This document shows positions 10,793 through 21,333 of a stretch of DNA of 64,000 nucleotides, piece by piece. A model generated the notes under the pieces. It saw only the letters and a program-made list of their open reading frames with translations, was not told the DNA's origin and searched no databases. Each line of letters begins with the position of its first letter. Within the stretch, counting starts at the first letter, position 1. The DNA lies in the NCBI GenBank assembly GCA_036186865.1, contig AP025065.1, positions 7,262,300 through 7,326,299 of the forward strand. Direction: 5' to 3'. The position numbers and the translations under genes were made by a program. Origin of the DNA: Eustoma russellianum. Lineage: Eukaryota; Streptophyta; Magnoliopsida; Gentianales; Gentianaceae.

Positions 10793-11475
10793 ATCTCCCC
10801 TTTTTTGATGATTTCAAAACCACAATCCAAAAGATGTTTTTACATGATGTTTTTTTTAACTAAATTTGATATTCTACAACTCCCCCTTAGGTCATGCTCT
10901 CTTATCAATCTACCCGACATGCTCCCCCTCAAATTATGCATCAAGTTTTGTATTTTCATCATTTCAATATGTAAAGCATATCAAGAGACTTCATGTCATG
11001 TTATACCAAATTCAACTTCTCAAGCAAAATTATACGATGAAAAACAATTAATTTAAGTTTAGCCATTTGAATACCCATGCCTATCCAAGTTATGCTAATA
11101 TGTCTAGCGAAATATACCAAAACTCGCCATGTTAATATCCAATTATGCTTCCCAACAATCCATCATCATCAACTAGCATCCAACGCTATATCAAACCAAG
11201 GTTAAATAAGACATGCCAAAACCAAACTATGTCAACATAACCAAGTGTCAACATGCTAACGATACCAAAATATGCTAACAATACCAAGACGATGCCGAAA
11301 CATGCATGCCAATAATACCAAAAACTTCTCCCCCTTTTTGAAAGCATCAAAAAATTAGATATACGATCACGAAAATATAAATGTCATGAAGAAAATATCA
11401 AGTTTTGAGATACAGATGTAAACTCAAACTTGCAAAAACTAGCATAAGGACGAGGGAATGGTGAATCATCAAGAA
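10793..11475 (-). promoter_or_regulatory. Repeated polypurine tracts of element C
   Basis: On the minus strand four purine tracts with an A/G-run core occur: 10792-10808 (next to the 3' LTR, the functional one by position), about 10879-10890, 10921-10930 and 11325-11340. Multiplied polypurine tracts upstream of the 3' LTR are an established Sirevirus feature; the tract adjoining the LTR would prime plus-strand DNA synthesis. The rest of this stretch is AT-rich and non-coding. Confidence 0.75.
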
Positions 11476-12912
11476 CTACTCCTCATCGGAGGAGAAACAT
11501 AGTCCGGAGAGAGCGGCTTTGAGCTTGGTCTTCAACTTCTGATACTTGGTCTTTTGCACGTTCAGCTCAGTTTGGAGTGTCTTGACCTCAGTGTCCACTT
11601 TTGTTTCTAGCGATTTTAAACGGTTCTGGAACGTCGTATAGCCTTTCTCCAAATCATCTATACGCACCGCCTCTTTTGTTAAGTCTTCCCCCCATTGATC
11701 GAGATAACGATGTAAGTCATTTATCTCAGCCTCTGCATCAAATGGAAGTTCAGAACCACTATCTTCTGCCATAGGAGCCTTTCCTTTGTCAATTCTAGAT
11801 GTAGGACTTGGAGGATTTGGTTGGGGTTCAACGGTTGGCTCAGTGGGGTGTGGTGGTATTTCCGGCTCATTCTCAGCCTCATCTTCCTTCGGATCCTGAG
11901 CACCACCCCGTCGTTGCGCTTCCTTTCTTGACTTGAGAATTTGCTGGATGTTGGACTTCGTGTAATAATCTTTATTCGTAATAGCCTCTTCGTATTCAAC
12001 ATCCAGTACTAGGTTTGAATTTCTCAATAATCTATATATCAGATTACTGTAAGGAAGTGCTTTTGACTTTTTGGTAACTGCCTCCAACACATTCTCAAAG
12101 AATACTTCCCCAAAGTTTACCTGCTCTCTCATGGCTATGCGGTATGTGATGTAAAAGTCTAGGTTGCTGGGAAGTTTGGCTGATTTTCCATTTACACAAA
12201 AAGTAACTATCGCAAGCAAGACTCTATACATCAAGAGCATATCATTTGTGTTCTTTGTCGGGTGAAAGCCAAGAAAGGTTTTGACTTCATTTTCAGTCAC
12301 TTGGTATTTGTTAAAATCCCACTTCCAAGGATCGAAATCCTTGAATCCCTCATTAGGTGTACCAAGAATAGCATTAATTTGTGCAGTGTGAAAGGAGACT
12401 ACTTGACCATCAATAACTGAATTCAGAGAAAATGGATTCCCATTTAGATAGTCAATCCAAAAGTTTGCATAGAACAACCGGGTATAACGAGTAGACATTG
12501 ATCCCATCTCAGATGAATCCCATAAAAACATCCAGTTTTGAGCATACAACAAATCAATTATAGGTCTCAATTCTGCATTGCTCAAAATGTCCTCAATTTT
12601 GAGCAGTTTTGATGGAATAGTAGACCTATTGCTATTTTCCCATTCTGTGAATAATAATTGGGCTCTCTGAGATATATGAGTGTATATGCCTAATCCTAGA
12701 GGTGTGGCCAGGGCATTCTCATATTCTCCAGTTTTAAGCCAGGGAAAATTTCGAATGTGAAGACTTTCTCTTACCTCACGGATTAGATGTTCTTGAGATG
12801 GCTCTGGTTGCTTCCGCAGCCCTGCTGTCCTTGAGCCAGTTGGAACATGTGGTTGATTGTCTCCTTGAGATGTCCTCTTCCTTTTGGGATGATTCTTGGT
12901 TCTTGGGGCCAT
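11476..12912 (-). CDS. Env-like additional ORF of Sirevirus-like element C
   Basis: An intact 478-residue ORF downstream of pol, on the same strand as the element. What can be seen: a basic N-terminus with KRKR at about residues 11-14; a central globular region (about 60-320) with aromatic-rich segments; an acidic then proline-rich linker at about 335-375; and a charged, heptad-like region near the C-terminus (about 395-470). I see no clear signal peptide or strong transmembrane helix, although Sirevirus ORFs at this position are called 'envelope-like'. The central part resembles a family often annotated as putative plant transposon protein. Its function is not known. It is the only long ORF of element C without a stop or shift, although gag and pol are broken. 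Confidence 0.75.
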   Translation of the reverse strand: MAPRTKNHPKRKRTSQGDNQPHVPTGSRTAGLRKQPEPSQEHLIREVRESLHIRNFPWLKTGEYENALATPLGLGIYTHISQRAQLLFTEWENSNRSTIPSKLLKIEDILSNAELRPIIDLLYAQNWMFLWDSSEMGSMSTRYTRLFYANFWIDYLNGNPFSLNSVIDGQVVSFHTAQINAILGTPNEGFKDFDPWKWDFNKYQVTENEVKTFLGFHPTKNTNDMLLMYRVLLAIVTFCVNGKSAKLPSNLDFYITYRIAMREQVNFGEVFFENVLEAVTKKSKALPYSNLIYRLLRNSNLVLDVEYEEAITNKDYYTKSNIQQILKSRKEAQRRGGAQDPKEDEAENEPEIPPHPTEPTVEPQPNPPSPTSRIDKGKAPMAEDSGSELPFDAEAEINDLHRYLDQWGEDLTKEAVRIDDLEKGYTTFQNRLKSLETKVDTEVKTLQTELNVQKTKYQKLKTKLKAALSGLCFSSDEE

Positions 12913-13277
12913 TTGTGAGAATTAGGGCAAGAATTCTTTGAATGTGGTGATGGATTTTGAGGAATAAGTGTGGATTTAGACACTATTGAAGAGAAAAATG
13001 AGGCTTGAGGAAGATTTTTGCAATTTGGGGGTCGAAGGTTATGTTTTTCGCAGGAGGAAAAATTAGGGTTCGAAGTCAATGGAATAGAAATGAGACGGTT
13101 CGCAGCCTTTTAAAAAAAACTGATCCCGCTGACATCGATCGATCGATGTCAGGTACTTCGATCGATCGATGTCCTGAACATCGATCGATCGATGCTATAA
13201 AAGACATCAGTCTCTGAAATTTTAACATAGATCGATCTATGTATGCAGATTTCTGCAATTATGACATTTTTAACCCC
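12913..13277. promoter_or_regulatory. Spacer between pol and the env-like ORF, with LTR-type palindromes
   Basis: Non-coding. Four dyads lie at 13131-13150, 13156-13173, 13178-13196 and 13225-13242. The first three are copies of the ATCGATCGATCGAT palindrome found in the LTRs. The fourth, ACATAGATCGATCTATGT, has symmetric changes on both arms and is still a perfect palindrome. Its position immediately 5' of the env-like ORF suggests a regulatory or recombination role; this is inference. Confidence 0.6.
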
Positions 13278-14345
13278 TTAATCATTGTTTATCATTCCTA
13301 ATCTTGTTCTAATTGATTCGAATATCTCGGTGGGAAGGGATTTGGTAAAGATATCCGCCAGTTGGTCATTTGTTGGAACGAACTCAACGCATACCAATCC
13401 TTTTTGAATGCAATCTCTTATGAAGTGATGCCTCACTTCAATGTGTTTTGTTCTACTATGATGAACCGGGTTTTGTGCTATACTTATGGCTGAGGTATTA
13501 TCATATAGAATGGGAACTTTTTCAAACTTGACATTATAATCGTTCAAGGTGTTGATCATCCAAAGTAGTTGTGCACAACATGAAGCGGCCGATACATATT
13601 CGGATTCCGCCGTGGAAAGTGACACACTATTTTGTTTCTTGGAAAACCAAGAAACTAAGCAATCTCCAAGGAATTGACATGTCCCGGAGGTGCTTTTCCT
13701 ATCAACAAGATTTCCGGCATAGTCGGAGTCACTATATCCTCTTAGATCAAAACAACCATTTTTGGGATAAAACAATCCGAAGTTCAAAGTTCCTTTCAAA
13801 TACCTAAAGATACGTTTAATGGCAACTAAATGCGATTCCTTAGGCATACTTTGAAATCTAGCACATAAGCACACAGCATGCAAAATATCTGGCTTACTAG
13901 CGGTCAAATAAAGTAAACTACCAATCATACCCCTATATTTTGTTACCTCAACCGGCTTTCCTTTTTCGTCTTTGTCAAGCTTTGTACTTGTGCTCATCGG
14001 AGTACTCACACTTCTTCCATCCTCGAATTTGTACTTCTTGAGCAAATCCTTCGTATACTTTGTTTGAGATATGTACACTCCATCTTGAGTTTGCTTGATT
14101 TGTAGACCAAGAAAGTAGTTGAGTTCACTCATCATGCTCATTTCAAATTCTCCTTCCATCAATTTTGCAAAATGCTCACAAAGAGAATCATTAGTAGCAC
14201 CAAATATGATATCATCCACATAAATTTGAACAAGCAATTGATGGTTTCCTTGTTCTTTAATAAAAAGAGTAGTGTCGACTTTTCCTCTTGAAAACTCGTT
14301 TTCAAGTAGGAAGTTACTTAATCTATCATACCAAGCCCTAGGAGC
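13278..14345 (-). pseudogene. pol: Element C: C-terminal part of RT and RNase H
   Basis: The minus strand continues the RT after an in-frame stop at 14346-14348. It contains the YVDD active site (VQIYVDDIIFGA, near 14220), followed by RNase H with YSDSDYAG, LSTAESEY and KHIEVRHHFI motifs, and ends at 13278. The open frame 13278-14237 starts at an internal ATG only because of the upstream stop. Confidence 0.9.
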
Positions 14346-16322
14346 TTATTTAAGTCCATAAAGGGCCTTTTTGAGTCTAAAAACATGATTTGGATAATCA
14401 TGATTTTCAAACCCCGGAGGTTGAGCTATATAGACCTCTTCTTGAATTATTCCATTCAAGAATGCGGATTTTACATCCATTTGATATAGTTTGAAATCCT
14501 TATAGCATGCATATGCTAATAACATCCTAATAGCTTCTAACCTGGCTACGGGAACAAACGTCTCATCATAGTCTATGCCTTCCTCTTGCCTATAGCCTTG
14601 GGCTACTAACCTAGCTTTGTTTCTAGTGATGTTTCCTTTATCATCCATTTTGTTTCTAAATACCCATTTAGTGCCAATTACGGGATGATTACTAGGTTTA
14701 GCAACTAATTCCCAAACATCACTTCTTTCAAATTGATTTAATTCTTCTTGCATAGCTAATACCCAATCTTCATCATTTATTGCTTCCTTTATATTTTTAG
14801 GCTCAACTTGTGAAATGAAGGCATTTTCATTGAATTTTCTCCTTGTCATTACGCCTTGGCCAGTTTCACCTAGTATCAACTCTTTAGGGTGATCTTTCCT
14901 ATATTTATATGAATCCGATAAATTTGAGGTATCCCCTCCTACTTCTTCATTTTCAACCTTAGGTTCAAGTAGATCAATCCTAAGGTCAATGACAATATTA
15001 CCTTTTGGATTCTCAAATTTTTCTATATGACTTACTTCAATTATTTCATCTTCATCATCATCATTATTAACGTTTGATTTTTCATCAATGAGTTCACTAA
15101 ACTTGACATGAATTGATTCTTCAACTTTCATACTTCTTTTATTATATACTCTAAATGCCTTGCTATTTTGAGCATAACCCATAAAGATTCCTTCATCCGC
15201 TTTGAAGTCGAGTTTGTCCAAGTTGTCTTTGGTGTTAAGTATAAAACACTTACAACCAAAAATCTTGAAATAACCAATATTTGGTACTCTACCTTTCCAA
15301 AGCTCATAAGGAGTCTTTTTGAGAATTGGTCTCAAATAAACTCTATTGATCACATGACAAGCGGTATTTACCGCTTCGGCCCAAAAATATTTGGGTAGCT
15401 CAAATTCGTTTAGCATGGCTCTACTCATTTCTTGAAGTGTTCTATTTTTCCTTTCCGCAACACCATTTTGTTGAGGAGTTCTTGGAGCTGAAAAGTTGTG
15501 TCCATACCCTTTGGATACACAAAATTCTTGAAATTCTCCATCAAACTCACCACCTCTATCACTTCTAATTTCCTTAATTGTGTCTTCTCTTTGATTTTCT
15601 AATCTCTTACACAGCTTTATAAATTCTTGACATGCATCATTCTTTTTAGCTAAGAACATTACCCAAGTGTACCTAGAGTAGTCATCTACCACCACAAAGG
15701 TGTAATGTTTTCCACTTAGACTTGCTGTACCAATATCCCCATACAAATCCATATGAAGCAATTGTAGAGGTTTGGTGGTGGAGATTTCACTTTTGGGCTT
15801 GAAACTTGTTTTAACAAGTTTTGCTTTTTGACAAGTGTCACATAAGCCATGGTTTTCGAAATTTAATTTTGGAAGACCTTGGACTTTTTCATTTTTGCAA
15901 ATCTCTTTGAAATTCTTAAAACTAATGTGTCCAAGTCGTCTATGCCATAGTTGAGTCAAATCATTTTTGGCAACTAGGCAAGAAATATTTTGTGATATCA
16001 AATCATGTGTGCTAAATTTGTAAACATCATTTTTACGAATAGCTTCGAAAACAATCTTATCGTTCTTTTTCACAACACATTTTCTTTTCACAAACTCAAT
16101 TTGAAAATTAGCATCACATAGTTGGCTAACACTTATCAAATTATACTTAAGCCCTTTTACATATAGTACATTATTAATAGTAAAGGAAGAATTACCAATT
16201 TCTCCATGTCCAAGGATTTTGGCTCTCCCATTGCCAAAATGTACCGTTCCACCATCTTGGAGCTTGAGCTTGGTGAACAACGTCTTGTCTCCGGTCATGT
16301 GAGTTGAACATCCGCTGTCCAT
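14346..16322 (-). pseudogene. pol: Element C: protease, integrase and N-terminal RT
   Basis: A 658-codon open frame on the minus strand. In order: protease active site DSGCS at its start; GAG-pre-integrase zinc finger (LWHRRLGHISF...CDTCQKAK); integrase core with the D,D,E triad (HMDLYGD, RSDRGGEF, QQNGVAERKNR); then the RVT_2 start (WVFRNKMDDKG...). It ends at TAA 14346-14348 inside the RT, shortly before the active site. Upstream it is out of frame with the gag fragment, with the shift between about 16320 and 16375. These breaks mean that no full polyprotein could be made from this copy. Confidence 0.92.
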
Positions 16323-18075
16323 AAGCCATTTGGTTCCTTCTTCTTTGGCTACTCCATTTATCTTGAGAGCCTACAAAGTCAAAAGATGTATGCATTGGTA
16401 CCCTTTGATGATTGGGTCCTTTAGGGTTAGTTTTTCGACCCTTAGGCTTCCAAACACATGTGCTTTTAAATCGAGGTCCACATGCTTTCTTTACATGTCC
16501 TAGTTTGTTGTAATAAAAACAAGTGGGTACATGCTTTGGTTTAGAAGATGATGAACTTTGGTGTGTTTTTCTATTGTTTGCCTTTTTCTTTGAAGACTTA
16601 GGTTTAATAGAAGATGATGAGTTAAATCCTAAACCGGATTTATCATTTCCAATTCTTTGATTCCCAAGTAGTATGTCTAAGTTGTTTTTGCCATTTGTTA
16701 GTCTTTGTAAGTCTAATTTTAGTTTCTCACATTCTTTTCTAATTTCTTCATTTTCAAGAGCTACGGTTTTGTGCATGGTAAGTATGATATCATGCTCTTG
16801 AAACATCAAAATATTTTTGTCATGCAAGCTCTTATTTTCTAAAATGCATTTCTTGAATTCTTTCTTTAAATGCTTATATTTCAAATTTAATTTCTCAAAG
16901 TCATCTTGCAAATCTCCTATTTCATCATGCAAATTTGAAGGGTTAGAATTTACCTCAAGGTCATCTTCAATCGCCATAAGACAAGTATGTTGAACCTTTG
17001 GATTGTCAACCATTGCCACAAGTCCAACGCCTTGATCTTCACTCTCTTCTCCTTCCGATTCCGAAAGGAGATCATCCCACGTGGTTACCTCCGCATTGAG
17101 GGCTTTCTTCTTTTGAGAAAAGACCTTCTTCTCTTGCTTTTGCGGCTCTTTTACGTGGCAATCGGCAATGAAGTGACCGGGTCAACCACATCTATAGCAA
17201 TTTTCACTTGCTTCCTTTTCTTTAGATGGTTTCTTGAAAAACTTTCTTACTTGAGCTTTGTTTCTATTTGCCATTCTTCTAAATTTTCTTACTAAAATGG
17301 CAACTTCCTCATCCGAATCATCGGACTCTACCACCAATCCCTTGTGTGATGTTTGTGTAGGCTTGATGGGATTCATCCTATTTTGTTCATCAATAAGAAT
17401 TTCATGAGTAAGAAGATTACCGGATAGCTCATCAAGAGTGAGAGTCTTGAGATTCTTTGATTCGGTGATGGCGGTGACTTTGGGTGTCCATTCTCTTGGC
17501 AAAAAGTTGAGGAGTTTTGAGACAAGGTCTTCATTTGAGATTTTCTTGTCAACCATGGAGAGTTGATTCACTATTCGTGTGAATCGATCGCTTGTCTCCT
17601 CAATCTTCTCAACGCTTTTCATTCCGAACATCTCATACTCCTTCATGAGCATGAGTCTTTTGGCCATTCTTACTTGCTCGGTTCCTTCATGTATCATTTC
17701 AAGCCTTTTCCATGCCTCGTGGGCTGTTTCAAGACCTTGGAGTCTAATGAGCTCAGTGGTGGTTAGAGCACTTGAGAGAATGTCAAAAGCTTTGCCATTG
17801 ATGGCGAAATTTATCTTCTCTTCGTCGGTGTAGTCATCCTCATCTTTAAACATTGATTCTCCTTTTGAGTTGGTAATCATAGGAACTTCAATCCCTTTGA
17901 CAACAGCTCTCCATATATCAAATCCATAGCCTTTCAAATGATTGATCATTCGAAATTTCCATAAAGAATAGTTTTGGGCATCAAACATAGGAGCTTTAGT
18001 GTTTGATCCGGAAAATAGTGCAGTAGGCTTAGGAGATGAAGAAGTTGAGGTTGAGGTTGAGGTTGTCATTGCCAT
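16323..18075 (-). pseudogene. gag: Element C: gag with an internal stop in the zinc knuckle
   Basis: Gag begins at ATG 18075 on the minus strand, about 50 bp after the primer site, with a Ser/Thr-rich N-terminus and a UBN2-type capsid region (WKFRMINHL..., RLMLMKEYEMF). A TGA at 17182-17184 lies inside the first zinc knuckle (after CYRCG). A second open stretch, 16192-17019, carries a coiled-coil region and a second, imperfect zinc-finger-like motif (CFYYNKLGHVKKAC), and is out of frame with the protease. Long coiled-coil gags are typical for SIRE-type elements. Confidence 0.88.
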
Positions 18076-18139
18076 GATCTTTTAACCTTGTTACTTGCAA
18101 AGATTGGCCAAGCAAACAAGGTTAGGCTCTGATACCAAT

Positions 18140-19502
18140 TGTTAGGTCCGAAATACACTCTAGAGGGGGGGGGGTGAATAGAGTGTTTGGCTCTTTTGCG
18201 GAATTTTCTTGTTTTTCTCAACTCACAAAGGATATTCAAAACCAGAGCAAGAATTGGAGATGAGAGATAATGAATGAGTACACCGGATATAGAGTGGTTC
18301 GAATCGTAAATGATTCTACTCCACTACCACTTTGTTTCCAAAGTGGATTTTCAACAACTACTCTTCTTATTATGAACAATAAGAACAACCACAGCAATAC
18401 TTACACTAACACTTTAGTGTAAGCAACAACAACAGCAACTTCTTGCACAAAACACTTGTGCAACTACAACAACTACAGCTCTTAGCAAGAACAACTTCTT
18501 GCTTCCTCACAACTTCAACAAAAGTTCTCTCAAGAACTTCTCACAGTGGTTTGAAGAGATATAGTAAGGTTCACACTTTCTCACAAGTCTAAGCACAAGC
18601 TAGAGATCAAATAATTATGGTTCCTCTTGTGCTTGACTCTCTTTCTCTCAATATACAATAATGAAGATCAAAGAAAGCTAAACAAGCTTTAAACAAATTT
18701 ACAAGTATGAGAGAAATATACAACAATGTAAAATGAAGCTAGATGATGTTGAAAGTGTGTATTTGCTTCATCCAAGCCTCCTCTATTTATAGATGAAGTT
18801 CACCACGTTTTTGAGGCTCTCCACCAAGTCTTCATCTTCAAAAATGTCAAGACAATGCCCAAATAGTCTCTAGCCACCCTATGGAGTGATTTGATCTTGG
18901 ATAGCCACCCTAGAGAATCTTAGACATGTATACAATAGTCAAGGAAGCATGTAATAAGTTGGGTTAAAGTCTACAAGAAGTTTGAAGAAGATTGGAAAGA
19001 GAAAACCTTGAAAATCAACCTTGGATTTTATTCTAACGTTCAAAAAATTTGAATTCTGGAGGACATCGATCGATCGAAGTCCCTGGAAGGGAGAGATCGA
19101 TGTCCTCAGATGATTTTCAAAAATCCTGCACTGCATAACATCGATCGAGCGATGTCAGGGGCTGAAGTGATATCGATCGATCGATGTCACCTGGTTTAGA
19201 GACTGAAGTACTCAGTTCTACATCGATCGATCGAAGTCAGGGGATGAAGTGACATCGATCAATCGATGCCCTTGTGGTTGAGGGTTCGATGTCCTCAGTC
19301 AGACATCGATCGATCGATGTCAGGGGCTGAAGTACATCGATCGATCGATGTCCCCAGTTTGAGAGATCGATGTCAACCAGTGACTTCCAATCTCAACCAT
19401 CTTTGGACATAATGTGTTTTGCCCATCTTGCATCGAATATTAAACATAATTTCAACTCATTCAAAACATCTTTTCATCATCAAAACGTTTTACAACTTAA
19501 CA
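18140..19502 (-). repeat. 5' LTR of element C
   Basis: 1363 bp, nearly identical to 9432-10792. The palindrome cluster lies at about 19061-19351. Several palindromes have single changes compared with the 3' LTR, for example GATCGAGCGATG and GATCAATCGATG, so they have begun to decay after insertion. Confidence 0.95.
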
Positions 19503-19507
19503 TTTAT

Positions 19508-20936
19508 ATCAGGAATATCAGGATTATTCGGGGCATTTTCTGAAGCAACACAAACCTCTGGACTGGATTGTTCATCAATTGTATCCAAAATTGTTACCTG
19601 TGATTCTGCATTCACCGGTAGAGGATCATGAGATGGTATTGGCGCTTCGGGTGGTACATTATTGTGGGCTATAGCACAGTCGGCGCCATCTACTTGCCGT
19701 GTTGGGATAGCCGTCGAGTAGGTGGGAGGTGACACCAACCAATCCAGGGTTCCCTCAGAGGATAGAGTCTCCCCTGAAGCCGAGATTGGGTGGTGTAATA
19801 ATATTCAGTCTCAAGAAAAATGCAGTCTATAGTAATATGAATGCGATGAGTCCGGGGGTTATAACAACGATACCCCTTTTGTGTGGTAGCATATCCGACA
19901 AAGATGCATTTTTCAGAACAGGGATCAAATTTAGTTCTTTCGTGTTTAGGTGTATGGATGAATACGGTACAGCCAAACACGCTTAGCGGTAAGGTGAATA
20001 ATGAAGGTATGGTATGTTGAGATGACATCACATGTAAGGGTGTTTGATAGTTGAGAATTTTGGTGGGAAGGTGGTTAATTAGGTAGGCAGCAGTGGACAC
20101 GGCTTCGGGCCAAAAACTGAGTGGAACATGAGAGTCATACATCATAGCCCGGGTCATTTCAAGTATAATGCGGTTTTTGCGTTCTGCTACCCCATTTTGT
20201 TCAGGTGTATAGAGGCATGATGTTTGATGTATAATACCATTATCAGTGAAGAACTGTCGAAGATTCCCCTCAAGATATTTTCCACCATTGTCAGAACGAA
20301 GGATTTTGATTTTTGTATCAATCTGGGTGGAGATCATATTATGGAAGTGAATAAATTTCTGGGCAACTTCAGATTTATGTTTCATAACATATATCTAGGT
20401 CATACGAGAAAAATCATCAACAAAGAGTATATAATACCGAAAACCCAGGGGTGTATTATAGGGTGAGGGGCCACATACATCTGAGTGAACTAAATCAAAC
20501 ATATGATCAACTCGAGTATTATTGGAAGAATATGATGATCTAGTTTGCTTGGCCAGAAGACACGTGTCACAAGTACGATCAATAGTCTGGGATGTAAATA
20601 AAGTAGGAAAGAGAAGATGTAAATAACCAAATGAGAGGTGCCTTAAACGGCTATGCCACAACCGCACCTGTCGATTGGCAGTCCCGGTGGCAAGATTAGA
20701 CTGTTCCTGTTGTGCCACTGCGTCAACAAAGTACAGCCCTTGGCGTTCAGTACCACTCCCAATGATCGCCCTCGTATGAATGTCCTGAACAAGGCAAAAA
20801 TTAGGATACATTAAGACAATGCAGTCAAGAGATTTAGTAAGTTGACTAACAGAAAGCAATTTAGTAGACAAAGATGGGACATAGAGGCAATTATCAACAG
20901 TAATGTTTGGAGTGATAGGTACAGAGCCACCACCAG
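19508..20936 (-). pseudogene. pol: Element B integrase and pre-integrase region, frame-broken
   Basis: The minus strand shows pre-integrase (LWHSRLRHLSF..., CDTCLLAKQTR), the first integrase Asp (LVHSDVCGP), then after a break near 20390 the second Asp (LRSDNGGKYL) and the Glu region (TPEQNGVAERKNRIILEM). It stops at the insertion site of element C at its 3' end and of the TRIM D at its 5' end. The frames used are 20395-21000 and 19690-20385, so it cannot be expressed as one protein. Confidence 0.88.
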
Positions 20937-20941
20937 CTACA

Positions 20942-21328
20942 TGTAGGACCTCAGGCGCTACCAACTCTCCCAAAACCAATTGGTGACAGGAGATGCGCAT
21001 ACCCTAGCCTTATAGTGCATTCAACACACACAAGCGCCCACGGCATTCGATTGTGACTTGGTCCACCAGCCTACGCGCCACGAGACAATTGCTGCACCTA
21101 ACAATCTCCCCCTCAGCATTTGCTCCCGCTGGGAATCGAACCCGTGACCTTGGCTCTGATACCACTTGTAGGACCTCAGGCGCTACCAACTCTCCCAAAA
21201 CCAAATGGTGACAGGAGATGCGCATACCCTAGCCTTATAGTGCATTCAACACACACAAGCGCCCACGGCATTCGATTGTGACTTGGTCCACCAGCCTACG
21301 CGCCACGAGACAATTGCTGCACCTAACA
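20942..21328 (-). mobile_element. TRIM element D (387 bp) inside element B
   Basis: Two 162-bp LTRs (20942-21103 and 21167-21328) differ by one base by eye. They flank only 63 bp of internal DNA. The target duplication CTACA lies at 20937-20941 and 21329-21333. On the minus strand the internal part holds the primer site for initiator Met tRNA (21152-21164) and, next to the other LTR, a polypurine tract (complement of ATCTCCCCCTC, 21104-21114). No coding capacity. It is therefore a terminal-repeat retrotransposon in miniature, mobilised in trans. It splits the protease-to-integrase part of element B. Confidence 0.95.
21132..21142 (-). other. Pol III B-box-like sequence inside the TRIM
   Basis: The minus strand reads GGTTCGATTCC, an exact match to the B-box consensus RGTTCRANNCC, within GGGTTCGATTCCC, which looks like a tRNA T-arm. 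No A-box or full tRNA fold surrounds it, so it is not a tRNA gene. Confidence 0.5.
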
Positions 21329-21333
21329 CTACA

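Larger units (their letters stand above)
9432..19502 (-). mobile_element. Sirevirus-like Copia element C, nested in element B
   Basis: LTRs lie at 9432-10792 (1361 bp) and 18140-19502 (1363 bp). The target duplication is TTTAT (9427-9431 and 19503-19507), inside element B between its integrase and RT. Primer site TGGTATCAGAGC on the minus strand at 18126-18137. Reading the minus strand the order is gag, protease-integrase-RT, RNase H, then a spacer with palindromes, an additional 478-codon ORF, a zone with several polypurine tracts, and the 3' LTR. The extra ORF downstream of pol, repeated polypurine tracts and palindrome clusters in the LTR are hallmarks known from the Sirevirus (SIRE/Maximus) lineage. 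The LTRs differ at about a dozen places by eye (about 1%), fewer than those of B, as expected for a later insertion. Coding regions have at least two stops and a frame break. Confidence 0.95.

Noticed and set aside
21120..21165. Possible tRNA gene from the B-box and the tRNA-Met primer complement
   Set aside because: No acceptor, D or anticodon stems; the match is a primer site plus a T-arm-like word within a TRIM.
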